Notes: a model not told the origin generated them from the letters alone. DNA of 63,394 nt from Sporolactobacillus nakayamae (GCF_900113325.1 NZ_FOOY01000022.1:1-63394), one strand, 5' to 3'; shown: positions 8,856 to 18,219, numbered from the stretch's first letter. Translations and numbers: made by a program.

Positions 8856-9506
8856 ATGAACGATTACGAGGTGCTTCAGAAAATAAAAGAAAATGGTATT
8901 TGTGCAATTGTCAGAGGGACGACGTCAGACAAGATGTGCAAGATCGCCGATGCGCTGCTTGAAGGTGGTGTCACGACGATTGAAGTCACTTTTAATACAC
9001 CGGGAGCAGCGGAAATGATTCAGGAACTTGTACAAAAGTATAGTGATCGCATGCTCATTGGCGCAGGGACGGTTCTCGATTCAGAAACGGCAAAGGTAGC
9101 GATCGTATCAGGGGCATCGTTTATCCTTTCGCCAACCCTGAATGTCGAGATGATCAAAACATGTCAACGCTATAGTGTGCTTCCGGTTCCAGGAGTAACG
9201 ACACCAACTGAAGCGCTTACTGCATGGGAGAACGGGGCACGTATTGTGAAGGTCTTCCCGGCCGGTGTGCTTGGACCTAATTATATTAAGCAATTAAAAG
9301 GACCGTTGTCACAGATCGAAATGATGGCAGTAGGGGGCGTCAATGTAGAAAATTTTGGAGATTTCATTAAAGCAGGTGCAACGTCTGCAGGCATTGGCGG
9401 GGAATTAGTTAATAAGAAGCTCGTTGAAGCAAATGATTTTAAGACCATTACTGAGCGAGCAGCCTCTTTTGTCAAGGTATTTCAAGGTGCTGTACAAAGT
9501 GCTTGA
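8856..9506 (+). CDS. eda: 2-dehydro-3-deoxy-phosphogluconate/galactonate aldolase
   Basis: A 216-residue class I aldolase that cleaves KDPG or KDPGal to pyruvate and glyceraldehyde-3-phosphate. The Schiff-base Lys lies in RIVKVFPAG and the catalytic Glu in TIEVTFNTP; GAGTVLD and PGVTTPTE are also family motifs. The frame can be read back into dgoD, but ATG 8856 (NDYEVLQK) matches the family N-terminus. It is the last gene before a clear terminator. No 2-keto-3-deoxy-aldonate kinase is present nearby. Confidence 0.9.
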   Translation: MNDYEVLQKIKENGICAIVRGTTSDKMCKIADALLEGGVTTIEVTFNTPGAAEMIQELVQKYSDRMLIGAGTVLDSETAKVAIVSGASFILSPTLNVEMIKTCQRYSVLPVPGVTTPTEALTAWENGARIVKVFPAGVLGPNYIKQLKGPLSQIEMMAVGGVNVENFGDFIKAGATSAGIGGELVNKKLVEANDFKTITERAASFVKVFQGAVQSA

Positions 9507-9536
9507 TTAAATAAATGAGAAAATTCAACAGGTACT

Positions 9537-9571
9537 AAAACCCCACGGATCACTTTGGACTGTGGGGTTTT
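9537..9571 (+). terminator. Rho-independent terminator of the PTS/sugar-acid operon
   Basis: A perfect AAAACCCCAC / GTGGGGTTTT stem with a 15-base loop, ending in the T run, 31 bases after the aldolase stop. Confidence 0.9.
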
Positions 9572-9623
9572 ATTGGTTTTTCCAGTCAACTCAATGGTTA
9601 TTTTTTGCTCACCTGAAATTTCC

Positions 9624-9700
9624 TCATCGGTTAGCAAACCATGTTGTATAGTCAGTGATTACACTTTTTTCTTCATCGTTTAAATTGACAGCATCCTCCC
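9624..9700 (-). pseudogene. Remnant of the C-terminus of the 120-residue protein found intact at 44308
   Basis: Read on the minus strand, this stretch ends in DEEKSVITDYTTWFANR and a TGA, very close to the intact protein's end (NEEGKNAIMDYATWFANR). Only about 24 codons survive and there is no start. It lies next to the zinc-ribbon gene at 9846 just as the intact copy lies next to the paralogue at 45030. The rest of 9572-9845 shows no gene. Confidence 0.7.
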
Positions 9701-9845
9701 TCTCTTTACGTACTAGCTATTAAATGGATTAAAGATTTTTCGTTCTATTCTATTATATAATGAAGGGTGAAATCTATTATGAAGTGACGGTTTATTTTCA
9801 TTATTGAGCAAGAAAAATGGCATCCTTGGAAAGGAAGATTGAGAT

Positions 9846-10121
9846 ATGGGCCATTATTGCAGAATTTGCGGGCGAACGCGACCAAATGAAAAGTTTTCAG
9901 GGAAAGGGCATAGAAAGCATATTTGTAAAGAGTGTTCTCGCAAAAAACCGATGAAAAACAGTAGGCATGAGAATGATGCTGTTTCAGCTGAACTTAAATC
10001 GTTGATCGACACAATGCCGCCTCACATGCAAAACGTTGGCGATGATAATCTTGCACTTAATGATTGTGATTTTAATAAACACGACGCAGATGAACCATAC
10101 GATGAGGATCTGCCCTTTTGA
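9846..10121 (+). CDS. Small zinc-ribbon protein, paralogue of 45030
   Basis: A 91-residue protein with four cysteines in two CxxC pairs (C5, C8, C27, C30) and the basic segment KFSGKGHRKHIC between them, so a zinc ribbon is very likely. The C-terminal half is acidic and ends in DLPF. A paralogue with the same layout is at 45030. A ribosome site (AAGGAAG) lies ahead of ATG 9846. It is 15 bases before the SEC-C gene and probably co-transcribed. Function is unknown; nucleic acid or protein binding is a guess. Confidence 0.8.
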   Translation: MGHYCRICGRTRPNEKFSGKGHRKHICKECSRKKPMKNSRHENDAVSAELKSLIDTMPPHMQNVGDDNLALNDCDFNKHDADEPYDEDLPF

Positions 10122-10136
10122 AAAGAGGAAATTTGA

Positions 10137-11372
10137 ATGAGTGACAAAGTTGATAAGAAAACGGAGAAGGCACTGCTGCATGCGCTGGAAAATGCGAAGG
10201 CATATACGCAGAAGTTGCGGGAAGGCAGAGACAAGCGACTGTGGCAACCGGTTGATGTTCCATGCAGCCTTTTTGACGCGCTATGCAGACTGACAAAGGA
10301 TAAGCTGGATGAGATACGCAGAACCTATCAATTTAAAGGTCTTAGTGCACTTAAGAAAGCAGAATTGGCTTCAGAGCTGTCCCGTGGCATTCCTATAGTA
10401 TTTCACAATGTTCTCAACACCTTGGATCAAGGCAGGTTTGCCCTGATTAAAGACATCGTGAGCCATTCAGGCATGATTGCTGATTGCGGACTGTCAGATT
10501 CGAAGATCGAGACATTGATGAAGCACAGTATCCTCTTTCCCGGAAGTTATGAAGATAAAAAGGTTCTCTTTATGCCGCATGAGTTAATCAGCATCTTTGA
10601 AGAAAGCGGTGGCGACGCGCTGCAGCAAGTTGTTCGCCGCAATACAGAGTGGATTCAATTAACGCACGGCCTGCTTCATTACTTTGGTGTGATGGATACA
10701 GGGCGCATTATGGATAAGCTTGAAAGGCTGACTGGGCATTCCGTTGGTATCCATGATTTTCTGAGTGTGATGACTTTCGCCTGTGATTTTTACGGACAGG
10801 CAAGCCTAACTGCTACGGGTATGCGCGATTGCAGAGCCTTTGACGCAGAAAAGATTGTTGAAGAATACCTCATGCACCCGGATGTGGAGGACTATCCGTT
10901 TACGAAAAATCAGCTCATGAAAGCCGCCGATCCAGGTTACGTTGAGCGATCTCCGCAGATGAATCGATTAATCCAACTCCTATTGGACTATTATCAATTG
11001 CCTAAGGGAGAAATTGACGAACTCATGTTGCAGATCAGCTCGATCATTCAATCGGATGCAAGCCCCACAAAGGTGATTCAATTTCTGCAGATGCAGATGG
11101 AATTTCCCTCGTTTGATTTTGTGCAGCAGTTACTGGCCGAAGTAACCGAGGTTAACAATCATACACGTCAGTGGGTGCTAAAGGGGCATACACCACATGA
11201 GTTGTTTCAGAAAGAAAAGGAACACCTGATAGCCGTGCCGGGTCAATCTCTTGCGCCCGTTCGTTCCCAACTGCCGACCACCAGCAACTCGGTAACCCAT
11301 GCTAAGGTCGGCCGCAATGATCCTTGCCCATGTGGCAGTGGCAAGAAATATAAGAAGTGTTGCGGGAAATGA
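10137..11372 (+). CDS. SEC-C metal-binding domain protein
   Basis: A 411-residue cytosolic protein. The last 20 residues ([16 protein letters not shown] core) form a SEC-C zinc motif (CxCx8CC) as found at the SecA C-terminus and in many stand-alone proteins. The first 390 residues are mostly helical with an early Rho-like '[13 protein letters not shown]' SAP-type segment (about residues 60-75). The preceding small zinc-ribbon gene is 15 bases away. A decayed second copy is at 43038-43495. Function unknown. Confidence 0.8.
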   Translation: MSDKVDKKTEKALLHALENAKAYTQKLREGRDKRLWQPVDVPCSLFDALCRLTKDKLDEIRRTYQFKGLSALKKAELASELSRGIPIVFHNVLNTLDQGRFALIKDIVSHSGMIADCGLSDSKIETLMKHSILFPGSYEDKKVLFMPHELISIFEESGGDALQQVVRRNTEWIQLTHGLLHYFGVMDTGRIMDKLERLTGHSVGIHDFLSVMTFACDFYGQASLTATGMRDCRAFDAEKIVEEYLMHPDVEDYPFTKNQLMKAADPGYVERSPQMNRLIQLLLDYYQLPKGEIDELMLQISSIIQSDASPTKVIQFLQMQMEFPSFDFVQQLLAEVTEVNNHTRQWVLKGHTPHELFQKEKEHLIAVPGQSLAPVRSQLPTTSNSVTHAKVGRNDPCPCGSGKKYKKCCGK

Positions 11373-11461
11373 AGGAACGAAATAAATGATCTGTTATACA
11401 AAACGTCCACTCGTGTATCGAAAAAAATGGTTATTGGATTTGCTTAAAGGAGAGACGGATC

Positions 11462-12206
11462 ATGTCTAAGTTGAATTTGCTTTGGCTGATTTGGCAAAAT
11501 GCGGAAACTAGGCAGAGATATCATGTGGGTAACTTAATCAAATCTAACGGTCACTATATCTTCTATTATGATCGGATATGATCGGACAAATAAGCATCGT
11601 GGATTAAAAGATGCATTATCAAATGGATATTACCCACATATTGCATTTCATGATCTGAAAAAGTTTTACGTTTCAGATAAATTATTTGGACCGTTTTTAA
11701 GAAGAATACCTAATACCAAAAGGCCAGATTTTTCATCATTACTCATTAAATTAGGGCTACCAAAAGCTTTTGATGATATGGATCTTCTTCAGGCAACAGG
11801 AGGGAGACTAGCTACGGATACCTATGAATTTGTTTCCCCGATTCTGATCAATGATGGAAACTTTAAGCTGAACTTTTACATTGCAGGTTTAAGACACTAT
11901 TATTCAGGAGCGGTTCATGATCTTTCTTTTAAAAATAAATTGTTGCTTGAGAAGGATCCTGAAAATAAATATGATCCATTTGCAGTAAAAATTAGACTGT
12001 GTGATGGGGTAATGTTAGGATTTGTTCCGGCATTTTATAGTGAATTTGTCACCAAAGTAATTGATCACCAATGTCGATTCCAGCTTGAAATCGACCGACT
12101 TGACTCATTTGCAATGCCGCAATTACAAGTGCATGTTTCGTTTTTTGGTTCGTTAAACAAGAGTTCATCAGAAATTGAAAATTATTATGTTGGTACTACA
12201 CCGTGA
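11462..12206 (+). pseudogene. HIRAN-domain protein gene split by a 10-bp tandem duplication
   Basis: A gene with a good AAAGGAG site begins at ATG 11462 and runs 39 codons to a TGA at 11579-11581. The rest continues in another frame to 12206. The break lies at a perfect tandem repeat of TATGATCGGA (11567-11576 and 11577-11586); removing one unit restores one 244-residue frame. The C-terminal part (residues about 140-215 of the restored protein) resembles a HIRAN domain (LLEKDPENKYDPFAVKI, then GFVPAFYSEF), a module often seen with DNA-repair helicases. Whether the two pieces are still expressed, for example by restart at 11568, is unknown. Confidence 0.75.
11567..11586 (+). repeat. 10-bp tandem duplication causing the HIRAN frameshift
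   Basis: Two perfect adjacent copies of TATGATCGGA. Loss or gain of one copy switches the reading frame of the HIRAN gene, so slippage could revert it. Confidence 0.9.
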
Positions 12207-12250
12207 TAGCCGATGAGCAGCCATTGTCCTATCAATTTATTTTACAAAAG

Positions 12251-12294
12251 AAATCGACTAGCTAAGCATACGTTATGCCAGCTGGTCGATTTTT
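12251..12294 (+). terminator. Terminator after the HIRAN gene
   Basis: Stem AAATCGACTAGCT / AGCTGGTCGATTT with one G-T pair and a trailing T run, 45 bases after the HIRAN stop. Confidence 0.85.
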
Positions 12295-12442
12295 GCTTTC
12301 TTTATTTGTCACCATCTTTCACCCTGTACATCCGGTCGGTTTCATGTTAATTCTCATTTGATTTTTTTTATCGAATGTGTGTCCTAATTGCAATTTAGTA
12401 TTCGTGACGTATTTTGCGATGCAAAATCAGTAGCTGCGTTAT

Positions 12443-12676
12443 TTAATGCGTCTCTTGACTCATCGGATAGAAACAAGCGGCCTCATGATCTTCAGAAAGC
12501 TTGACCAATTCCGGATCATGGTTTTTGCAGTAGTCTTTTGCAATCGGGCATCTCGGATAGAACGAGCATCCTGATGTGTGGCCTGCTAGGTCTGGTGGAT
12601 CATTTTTTAAAAGTGTCCATTCGCTTGTTTTGCTGTTTTCGGATCAGGGATCGGAATTTTTTTTCGTGGATTGTAC
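12443..12676 (-). pseudogene. C-terminal remnant of an oligopeptide/dipeptide ABC transporter ATPase
   Basis: Minus-strand translation gives CSFYPRCPIAKDYCKNHDPE and then HEAACFYP before a stop, the Cys-rich tail typical of DppD/OppF-type ATPases. Upstream, after a frameshift near 12600, the same gene continues as LYNPRKKIPIPDP. The ATPase core is gone. The intact OppD at 24210 lacks this Cys cluster, so the remnant is from another transporter. The rest of 12295-12760 shows no gene. Confidence 0.75.
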
Positions 12677-12682
12677 AGCCCT

Positions 12683-12720
12683 GCAAATGATTGATCTATC
12701 AATCATTTGCTAGTTTTTTA
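12683..12720 (+). terminator. Palindromic hairpin with T run
   Basis: Arms GCAAATGATTGAT and ATCAATCATTTGC (13 bp, perfect) with a 2-base loop, then TAGTTTTTTA. It has terminator form on the plus strand and separates the Opp remnant from the frl operon promoter. Confidence 0.6.
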
Positions 12721-12765
12721 TGTCAGATAGTATGACACAATGTTAAGATATATTAAAATATTATA

Positions 12766-12794
12766 TTGACATTTAAATATTTTGAATATATCAT
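12766..12794 (+). promoter_or_regulatory. Promoter of the first frl operon
   Basis: TTGACA (12766-12771), 17 bases, TATCAT (12789-12794): a strong sigma-A match about 100 bases before the binding-protein gene. Confidence 0.7.
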
Positions 12795-12819
12795 TTAGTC
12801 ATTGAAGGATATAACATTA

Positions 12820-12830
12820 TAATACGTATT
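12820..12830 (+). promoter_or_regulatory. Candidate GntR (FrlR-type) operator, locus 1
   Basis: TAATACGTATT, containing the palindrome AATACGTATT, lies 26 bases past the -10 box. It shares the ACGTA core with the operator cluster between frlB and oppA at 20247-20275 and 20453-20464, and both loci carry a GntR regulator and frl genes. Confidence 0.5.
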
Positions 12831-12892
12831 GATATTATCTCACTATTCAAAATGAGTTGATATAAATCTATCGTTAAAGGAGATGTATTGAG

Positions 12893-13702
12893 TTGGGGAA
12901 AAGGGTATTTAAAATCATTTCAGCATTGTCTTTTGTGTTCATTATGATGTTCTCGCTAGCTGCTTGTGGAAGCAATGGGGACAAGAAGACGGGTTTGGAA
13001 AAGATCAAGGCGAAGGGAACACTTGTTGTTGGCCTCAGTGCAGCGACTCCACCGTATGAATTTCATTACAGTAACAACGGCAAAAATGAGCTTAAAGGTG
13101 CCGATCTTGAACTGGTGAAGCGCATCGCAAAGCAAATGGATGTTAAATACGAGATTAAGGACATGGACTTTGATGGATTGCTGCCGGCTTTGCAGAGTGG
13201 AAAAATAGATATGATCGTTTCTGCAATGAGTCCGACACCGGAACGTGAGAAAGCAGCGGATTTTTCAAAAGTCTACTATAAAAGCACCAATGTGTTTGTT
13301 GTAAAGAAAAGTGAATTGAGTAAATACGCGAAGCCTTCCGCATTGAAAAATGCGACAGTGGCTACGATTAATTCCTCGACTCAGCAGGCGGTTACTCAAA
13401 AGTATTTTCCAAAAGCCCATTTAAAACTATTCGGAAAATCGAATGACTTGGCGCTTGCTGTTGCCCATAATAAGGCCGATGCCATGCTTGTTGACGTGCC
13501 AACAGCTGAACTGCTCATTCGAGCGAATCCGTCGCTTGCGCAAACAAATTTAAAATACAATGACGATACTGCCGGTGCAGCGATCGCAATGCCGAATCAC
13601 TCAAGCAAAGATTTGAAGGATGCGGTAAACACCGCGATCACGAAATACAAAGGGCAGTATGAAAAATGGATTATCGAACAAGTGAAGTATGTTAAGGAAT
13701 AA
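12893..13702 (+). CDS. Amino acid ABC transporter substrate-binding lipoprotein (fructosamine uptake candidate)
   Basis: A 269-residue exported protein: signal peptide with lipobox LAAC (lipid-anchored Cys25), then a family 3 solute-binding fold (KGTLVVGLSAATPPYEF and DFDGLLPALQSGKIDMIVS). It would bind a polar amino acid or derivative outside the membrane and deliver it to the permease at 13774. The TTG start has an AAAGGAG site. With frlB and frlD in the same cluster, fructoselysine or a similar Amadori compound is the likely ligand. Confidence 0.88.
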   Translation: MGKRVFKIISALSFVFIMMFSLAACGSNGDKKTGLEKIKAKGTLVVGLSAATPPYEFHYSNNGKNELKGADLELVKRIAKQMDVKYEIKDMDFDGLLPALQSGKIDMIVSAMSPTPEREKAADFSKVYYKSTNVFVVKKSELSKYAKPSALKNATVATINSSTQQAVTQKYFPKAHLKLFGKSNDLALAVAHNKADAMLVDVPTAELLIRANPSLAQTNLKYNDDTAGAAIAMPNHSSKDLKDAVNTAITKYKGQYEKWIIEQVKYVKE

Positions 13703-13773
13703 ACAAGAGATTACACTCGTCAAATAATGAGCCGTACGAAAGTGTCTTTTCAGTATTTATATAATTCCAATAA

Positions 13774-14454
13774 TTGGGATTGGGGTTGGAATTCTTGAAT
13801 TTCTCTTTTTTGGGATCATACTACAGCTTCTTTTTACAAGGGGCGTATGTAACTGTATTGCTGGCAATTATTTCAGTGATTGCCGGTACGATTTTAGGAG
13901 TCCTATTAACTTTAATGAGACGTTCCAAAATTAAAGTGGTTCGCTGGATCAGTATTGCTTACGTTGAATTTATCAGAGGGACTCCATTACTTGCGCAAGT
14001 GTATCTTGTCTATGTTGGCTTGCCCATGCTTCTCCAACTTAATATTCCCGATTTTACAACGGGGGCTATTGCGCTTACGATCCATGCCTCGGCTTATATC
14101 TCGGAAACGATGCGCTCAGGGATTGAAGCGGTGCCCTATGGTCAGTCAGAAGCCGCAAGAAGTCTTGGAATGAACAGCAGAAGGACAATGCTTGACATTA
14201 TTCTTCCGCAAGCTTTTAAAAACATTCTGCCGGCTCTTGGCAATCAGTTTATCGGCAACATTAAAGATTCATCCCTGGTGTCCGTGATCGGGATCGCCGA
14301 GCTCATGTATGAGACAACCACGGTACGCGGAACAACCGCCCTTGGACTTGAACCCATTATCGTGTGTTCCTTGATCTATCTTGTTCTGACCTTAACGTTG
14401 ACAAGATTGCTCACGTTCGTTGAAAGGAGGTTAAAAAGCAGTGATCACCGTTAA
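13774..14454 (+). CDS. Amino acid ABC transporter permease
   Basis: A 226-residue His/Glu/Gln/Arg/opine-type permease with about five membrane segments. The EAA loop is visible as [20 protein letters not shown] (about residues 130-150), which docks on the ATPase. Several in-frame TTG codons (13774, 13780, 13786, 13795) could start it and none has a good ribosome site. It overlaps the ATPase gene by 14 bases. Confidence 0.87.
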   Translation: MGLGLEFLNFSFLGSYYSFFLQGAYVTVLLAIISVIAGTILGVLLTLMRRSKIKVVRWISIAYVEFIRGTPLLAQVYLVYVGLPMLLQLNIPDFTTGAIALTIHASAYISETMRSGIEAVPYGQSEAARSLGMNSRRTMLDIILPQAFKNILPALGNQFIGNIKDSSLVSVIGIAELMYETTTVRGTTALGLEPIIVCSLIYLVLTLTLTRLLTFVERRLKSSDHR

Positions 14455-15166
14455 ACATTTGTACAAGTCCTTTAATAGTCATGAAGTGCTGAGTGATATA
14501 AACTGTACGATTCATGACGGTGAAGTGATTGTCATTATCGGTCCTTCCGGTTCCGGAAAAAGTACACTATTGCGCTGTCTCAATTTGCTGGAAACACCGA
14601 CTCAGGGGTCGATCATTATTGATGGGCAGGATATTACGGATCGGAAAGTCAACATTGATCAAGTCAGGGAAAAAATGGGCATGGTTTTCCAGCAATTTAA
14701 CCTCTTTCCTCATAAAACGGTGATTAAGAATATCTGTCATGCGCCCATCCGTGTGAGAAAAATGAAAAGGGGTGATGCAGAACAGCAGGGCATGGATTTA
14801 CTGAGTAAAGTTGGATTGAGAGAAAAAAAGGATGTTTATCCAATTACCCTCTCCGGCGGCCAGCAGCAAAGAATTGCAATTGCGCGGGCACTGGCGATGC
14901 AGCCGACTGCGATGCTGTTTGACGAACCGACATCGGCGTTGGATCCCGAAATGGTAAGCGAGGTTCTGGCCGTTATTAAAGACTTGGCTAAAGAGGGCAT
15001 GACCATGGTGATCGTCACCCACGAGATGGGGTTTGCCAAAGAAGTTGGTGATCGGATTATCTTCATGGATGGCGGCCAAATCGTCGAAGAAAATACGCCG
15101 GAGGAATTGTTTCGCCATCCGCAACATGCACGCACGCAAAATTTTCTGTCTAAAATTCTTCATTAA
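14441..15166 (+). CDS. Amino acid ABC transporter ATP-binding protein
   Basis: A 241-residue ATPase of the GlnQ/ArtM type. Walker [10 protein letters not shown] (about residues 35-43), Q-loop QQFNLFPH, signature [15 protein letters not shown] and Walker [12 protein letters not shown] are complete. It starts at GTG 14441 behind AAAGGAGG and overlaps the permease gene, so translation is probably coupled. It powers uptake of the same substrate as its two neighbours. Confidence 0.93.
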   Translation: MITVKHLYKSFNSHEVLSDINCTIHDGEVIVIIGPSGSGKSTLLRCLNLLETPTQGSIIIDGQDITDRKVNIDQVREKMGMVFQQFNLFPHKTVIKNICHAPIRVRKMKRGDAEQQGMDLLSKVGLREKKDVYPITLSGGQQQRIAIARALAMQPTAMLFDEPTSALDPEMVSEVLAVIKDLAKEGMTMVIVTHEMGFAKEVGDRIIFMDGGQIVEENTPEELFRHPQHARTQNFLSKILH

Positions 15167-15195
15167 CTAATTGTAATTCTTGGGAGGAAAAATCG

Positions 15196-16164
15196 TTGGA
15201 ACTTAATCAAATCATTCAATCCATTCAGAGCAAGCAAAGTGAAATTAGCAGTGTCTATTTTGTAGGATGCGGAGGATCAAAAGCGGATCTCTATCCGGGC
15301 TTCTACTTTCTGCGAAAGAATGCAAAGAAGCTGATTGCCGGTCATTTTACAGCGAATGAATTTAACTACGATACGCCTGCTGCAGTTGGCGAACACAGTA
15401 TCGTGATTACGTGCTCGCTGGGCGGGACCACTCCGGAAACCGTTCAGGCAACGAGCCTTGCGAAATCACTTGGTGCGCACACGATTGCAGTGACTCATGA
15501 ACCTCAATCGCCTTTGACGAAAGATGCAGACTATGTGGTAACGCACGGATTTCATGAGAGCTATTCGGCTAAGGTATCAAAAATGACCAAAGTATTGACG
15601 CTGGCAGTAGAAATTTTGAACACTTTCGAAGGGTACGATGCCTACGATCATTTCATCGAAGGTTTAGGGAAAATTTATGATGTGATCGATGACGCGACAG
15701 AATCATTGCTTCCTCAGGCGAAAAAGTTTGGTGAAGCCTACAAGGATGCTCCGGTCATTTATGTCATGGGCAGTGGAGCGACAACAGAAGTCGCCTATTC
15801 CTTCTCCATTTGTCTGCTGCTTGAGATGCAATGGATCAATTCTAGCTCATTCAGTGATGGTGAATTCTTCCACGGTCCTTTTGAAATCGTTGAAAAAGAT
15901 AAACCATTCCTGTTACTGATGAACGAGGGCAGCACGCGTCCAATGGATTCACGGGCCTTGGAATTCCTAAATCGTTTCGATGCGCAAACAACAGTAGTCG
16001 ATGCAAAGGATTTCGGGTTGTTCAATTATATCGCCGAAGATGTCATTGATTATTTCAATCCTATTTTAATCGAAGGTGTGCTTCGTGTTTTTGCAGAACA
16101 ATTAGCGATTGCCCGCAAGCACCCGTTGACAAAAAGAAGATATATGTGGAAGATGTCGTATTAA
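15196..16164 (+). CDS. frlB: SIS-domain fructosamine 6-phosphate deglycase (FrlB-like), copy 1
   Basis: This 322-residue protein has two SIS domains and matches B. subtilis FrlB along its length: VYFVGCGGSKA near the start, TCSLGGTTPETV (about 75-86), MEMQWINSS-type and FFHGPFEI in the second domain, and a C-terminal HPL..RRYMWK. FrlB splits fructoselysine 6-phosphate into glucose 6-phosphate and lysine. It starts at TTG behind GGGAGG, 29 bases after the ATPase. It is less like B. subtilis FrlB than copy 2 at 19241, so it may prefer a different amino acid part. Confidence 0.85.
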   Translation: MELNQIIQSIQSKQSEISSVYFVGCGGSKADLYPGFYFLRKNAKKLIAGHFTANEFNYDTPAAVGEHSIVITCSLGGTTPETVQATSLAKSLGAHTIAVTHEPQSPLTKDADYVVTHGFHESYSAKVSKMTKVLTLAVEILNTFEGYDAYDHFIEGLGKIYDVIDDATESLLPQAKKFGEAYKDAPVIYVMGSGATTEVAYSFSICLLLEMQWINSSSFSDGEFFHGPFEIVEKDKPFLLLMNEGSTRPMDSRALEFLNRFDAQTTVVDAKDFGLFNYIAEDVIDYFNPILIEGVLRVFAEQLAIARKHPLTKRRYMWKMSY

Positions 16165-16394
16165 TTTTCTGCAAAAACAGAAGTCGGCGCATCTTCACGG
16201 AAATACCATTGCCGATAGACAATAAACTGTATTTATTAGGATCATCGCGTTCCTCATTTCTGATCGGGCCGGTGATCTTTTCTATTAAAATACGAAGTTT
16301 GACTATCTGATACAAAAAGGTGTACAGCGATGAGTTATGCGCTATCATTATAGAATAGGTTCGTTCAAACTATTAAATGATTGGAAGTCAGATG

Positions 16395-17126
16395 ATGCTA
16401 AACAAAGATAACCTATATCCACTCTATATCCAAGTCAAAAGAAAGATCATTGAGGATATTCACAACGACACGTATACGGAAGGCTCACGGTTACCCTCTG
16501 AAGCAGAGCTGTGTGAAAAATACGCGGTCAGCCGCATTACAATCAGACGATCTCTACAGGATATGGTGGATAGTGGTTACCTCGTTCGCAAACAGGGGAA
16601 AGGCACCTTTGTAAAAAGAGGGAAGATCAAGCGAAGCTTAATTTCGGCAGAGGGTTACACAGAGTATATGAAAGAGACAGGCCAGAAGCCGGAGCGTAAG
16701 ATCGTTGAAAAAATGATCAAGCCTTGTTCTCCATTTATTGCGAAACGTCTATCGATCCCGCCAGACAGTGAAGTATTGGAACTATGCCGAATTCTCTATA
16801 TTAAAGACGTTCCACTTGGCTATGAGGTGAATAGCTATCCAATCATGCGTTTTAATGGTTTGGAAGCGTATATCGATGATCGTGTTTCAACCCATGAAGT
16901 CTTGCAAGAAAAATATGGTGTAACCTTAAAAAATGCTTATAAGGTGTTGAACGTTTTGCTTGCAAGTGAAAAAACCGCCAATTACTTAAACTGTAACGTC
17001 AGCGCGCCCGTTTACCAGCTAGACAAAACGGCGTTTAACCAATACAACACAGCAGTCTATCATTCACTGATGTACTATGATGTGAATCGGGTTAGCTTCG
17101 TAATCGAAGACCAGAATGACGAGTGA
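16395..17126 (+). CDS. frlR: GntR/HutC-family transcriptional regulator (FrlR-like), locus 1
   Basis: A 243-residue regulator: N-terminal winged HTH (about residues 10-75, EKYAVSRITIRRSLQDM, then KQGKGTFV) and a C-terminal UTRA ligand domain. Starts at 16377, 16392 and 16395 are possible; GGAAG at 16383 fits the ATG at 16395 best. It lies between frlB and frlD and overlaps the reading frame leading into frlD. It probably represses the locus until a fructosamine phosphate binds, with ACGTA-type sites as candidate targets. Confidence 0.85.
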   Translation: MLNKDNLYPLYIQVKRKIIEDIHNDTYTEGSRLPSEAELCEKYAVSRITIRRSLQDMVDSGYLVRKQGKGTFVKRGKIKRSLISAEGYTEYMKETGQKPERKIVEKMIKPCSPFIAKRLSIPPDSEVLELCRILYIKDVPLGYEVNSYPIMRFNGLEAYIDDRVSTHEVLQEKYGVTLKNAYKVLNVLLASEKTANYLNCNVSAPVYQLDKTAFNQYNTAVYHSLMYYDVNRVSFVIEDQNDE

Positions 17127-17173
17127 TTCTAAAAAGAACCACATTAAATCTCAAATGGAAGAAGGTTTCAGAT

Positions 17174-18025
17174 GTGCGTTTTTTAGGACTTGGCGATAAT
17201 GTCGTTGATATCTATGAATCGAGACAGACGATGTATCCCGGCGGCAATGCCTTGAATTTCGCGGTATTCGCGAGAAAGCTTGGGTTCGAATCCGCTTTTC
17301 TCGGCGCTTTTGGAACGGATCAGATTGCTGAACATGTCCAGTCATCCGCTGAGGCTTACGGGGTGGACCTCTCCCACTGCCGCACTTATGAAGGCGAAAA
17401 CGGCTATGCCAGAGTAACGCTCAAAGACGGCGATCGGATTTTCCTGGGAAGCAATCGCGGCGGCGTCCTAAGCCAATATGGCTTAACGATTTCTAACAAA
17501 GATGTGGACTATTTAAAAACCTTTGATTTGATTCATTGCAATATCAATGGTTTTTCTGATGATGCGCTCCCATCGATTCACCAACTAGGTATTCCAATTT
17601 CTTATGATTTCTCCAGCGAATTTACGGAAGAAGATATTAAGCGCGTCGCCAAGTACATTGATATCGCTTGTTTTTCATGTAGTCATTTGACTGAGGACGA
17701 ACTGAAAAACCTAGCTTCACGCGTTTCCGGTTACGGCTGCGAGTGTGTGCTCTGTACTCAAGGCGAAAACGGTGCCTTCCTTTTTACAGAAGGTCACTGT
17801 TATCGTCAGTCGGCCCATTATATTAAAGCTCTAGATACCATGGGAGCCGGAGATGCTTTCATCACTTGCTTCCTAGTTCACTATTATAAGGAGCTTGGCA
17901 ATGCTGCCGGCAAGAAAGAAGCGATAACAAAGGCACTGGAGTTGGCCGCTGATTTCTCAGCGCAACAGTGCCTGGTTGAGGGGTCCTTCGGTATGGGGAA
18001 AAAGCTTGACACAACCGAAGAATAA
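17174..18025 (+). CDS. frlD: PfkB-family fructosamine 6-kinase (FrlD-like), copy 1
   Basis: A 283-residue sugar kinase. It opens with FLGLGDNVVDIY and PGGNALNFAV, as in FrlD, and has the PfkB signature DTMGAGDAF with the catalytic Asp near the C-terminus. FrlD phosphorylates fructoselysine on C6 before deglycation by FrlB. The frame extends back to GTG 17123, overlapping the regulator's stop, but GTG 17174 with AAGAAGG eight bases upstream matches the family N-terminus. It is the last gene before a terminator. Confidence 0.88.
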   Translation: MRFLGLGDNVVDIYESRQTMYPGGNALNFAVFARKLGFESAFLGAFGTDQIAEHVQSSAEAYGVDLSHCRTYEGENGYARVTLKDGDRIFLGSNRGGVLSQYGLTISNKDVDYLKTFDLIHCNINGFSDDALPSIHQLGIPISYDFSSEFTEEDIKRVAKYIDIACFSCSHLTEDELKNLASRVSGYGCECVLCTQGENGAFLFTEGHCYRQSAHYIKALDTMGAGDAFITCFLVHYYKELGNAAGKKEAITKALELAADFSAQQCLVEGSFGMGKKLDTTEE

Positions 18026-18053
18026 TCATCTAAAAAAGAAATTTGAAGCGAAA

Positions 18054-18089
18054 AAAAGCTGATTGCGCGATGCAGTCAGCTTTTTTTTG
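18054..18089 (+). terminator. Terminator of the first frl operon
   Basis: Stem AAGCTGATTGC / GCAGTCAGCTT with one G-T pair, followed by eight Ts. A group II intron head begins directly after the T run. Confidence 0.9.
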
Positions 18090-18090
18090 C

Positions 18091-18195
18091 GTGCGCTCAG
18101 CATGGACGATAGCTAGGCAGTGAAAGTCCGCTACAGGTTTGGTAGTAGGAACTGGTAGCTAAAAGCAAGGGTGTCTATTGTGCGTGGAATTTGAA
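18091..18195 (+). mobile_element. Truncated 5' end of a group II intron
   Basis: Starts GTGCGCTCAGCATGG and stays alignable for about 100 bases with the intron head at 63046 (shared GTGAAAGTCCGCTACAGG and GCAAGGGTGTC). It has many substitutions and then ends, with no ORF or domain V, so it is a dead fragment. Its 5' junction TTTTTTGC is identical to that at 63046. Confidence 0.75.
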
Positions 18196-18219
18196 GGCGA
18201 AGTCATTCAGTAGATAATT

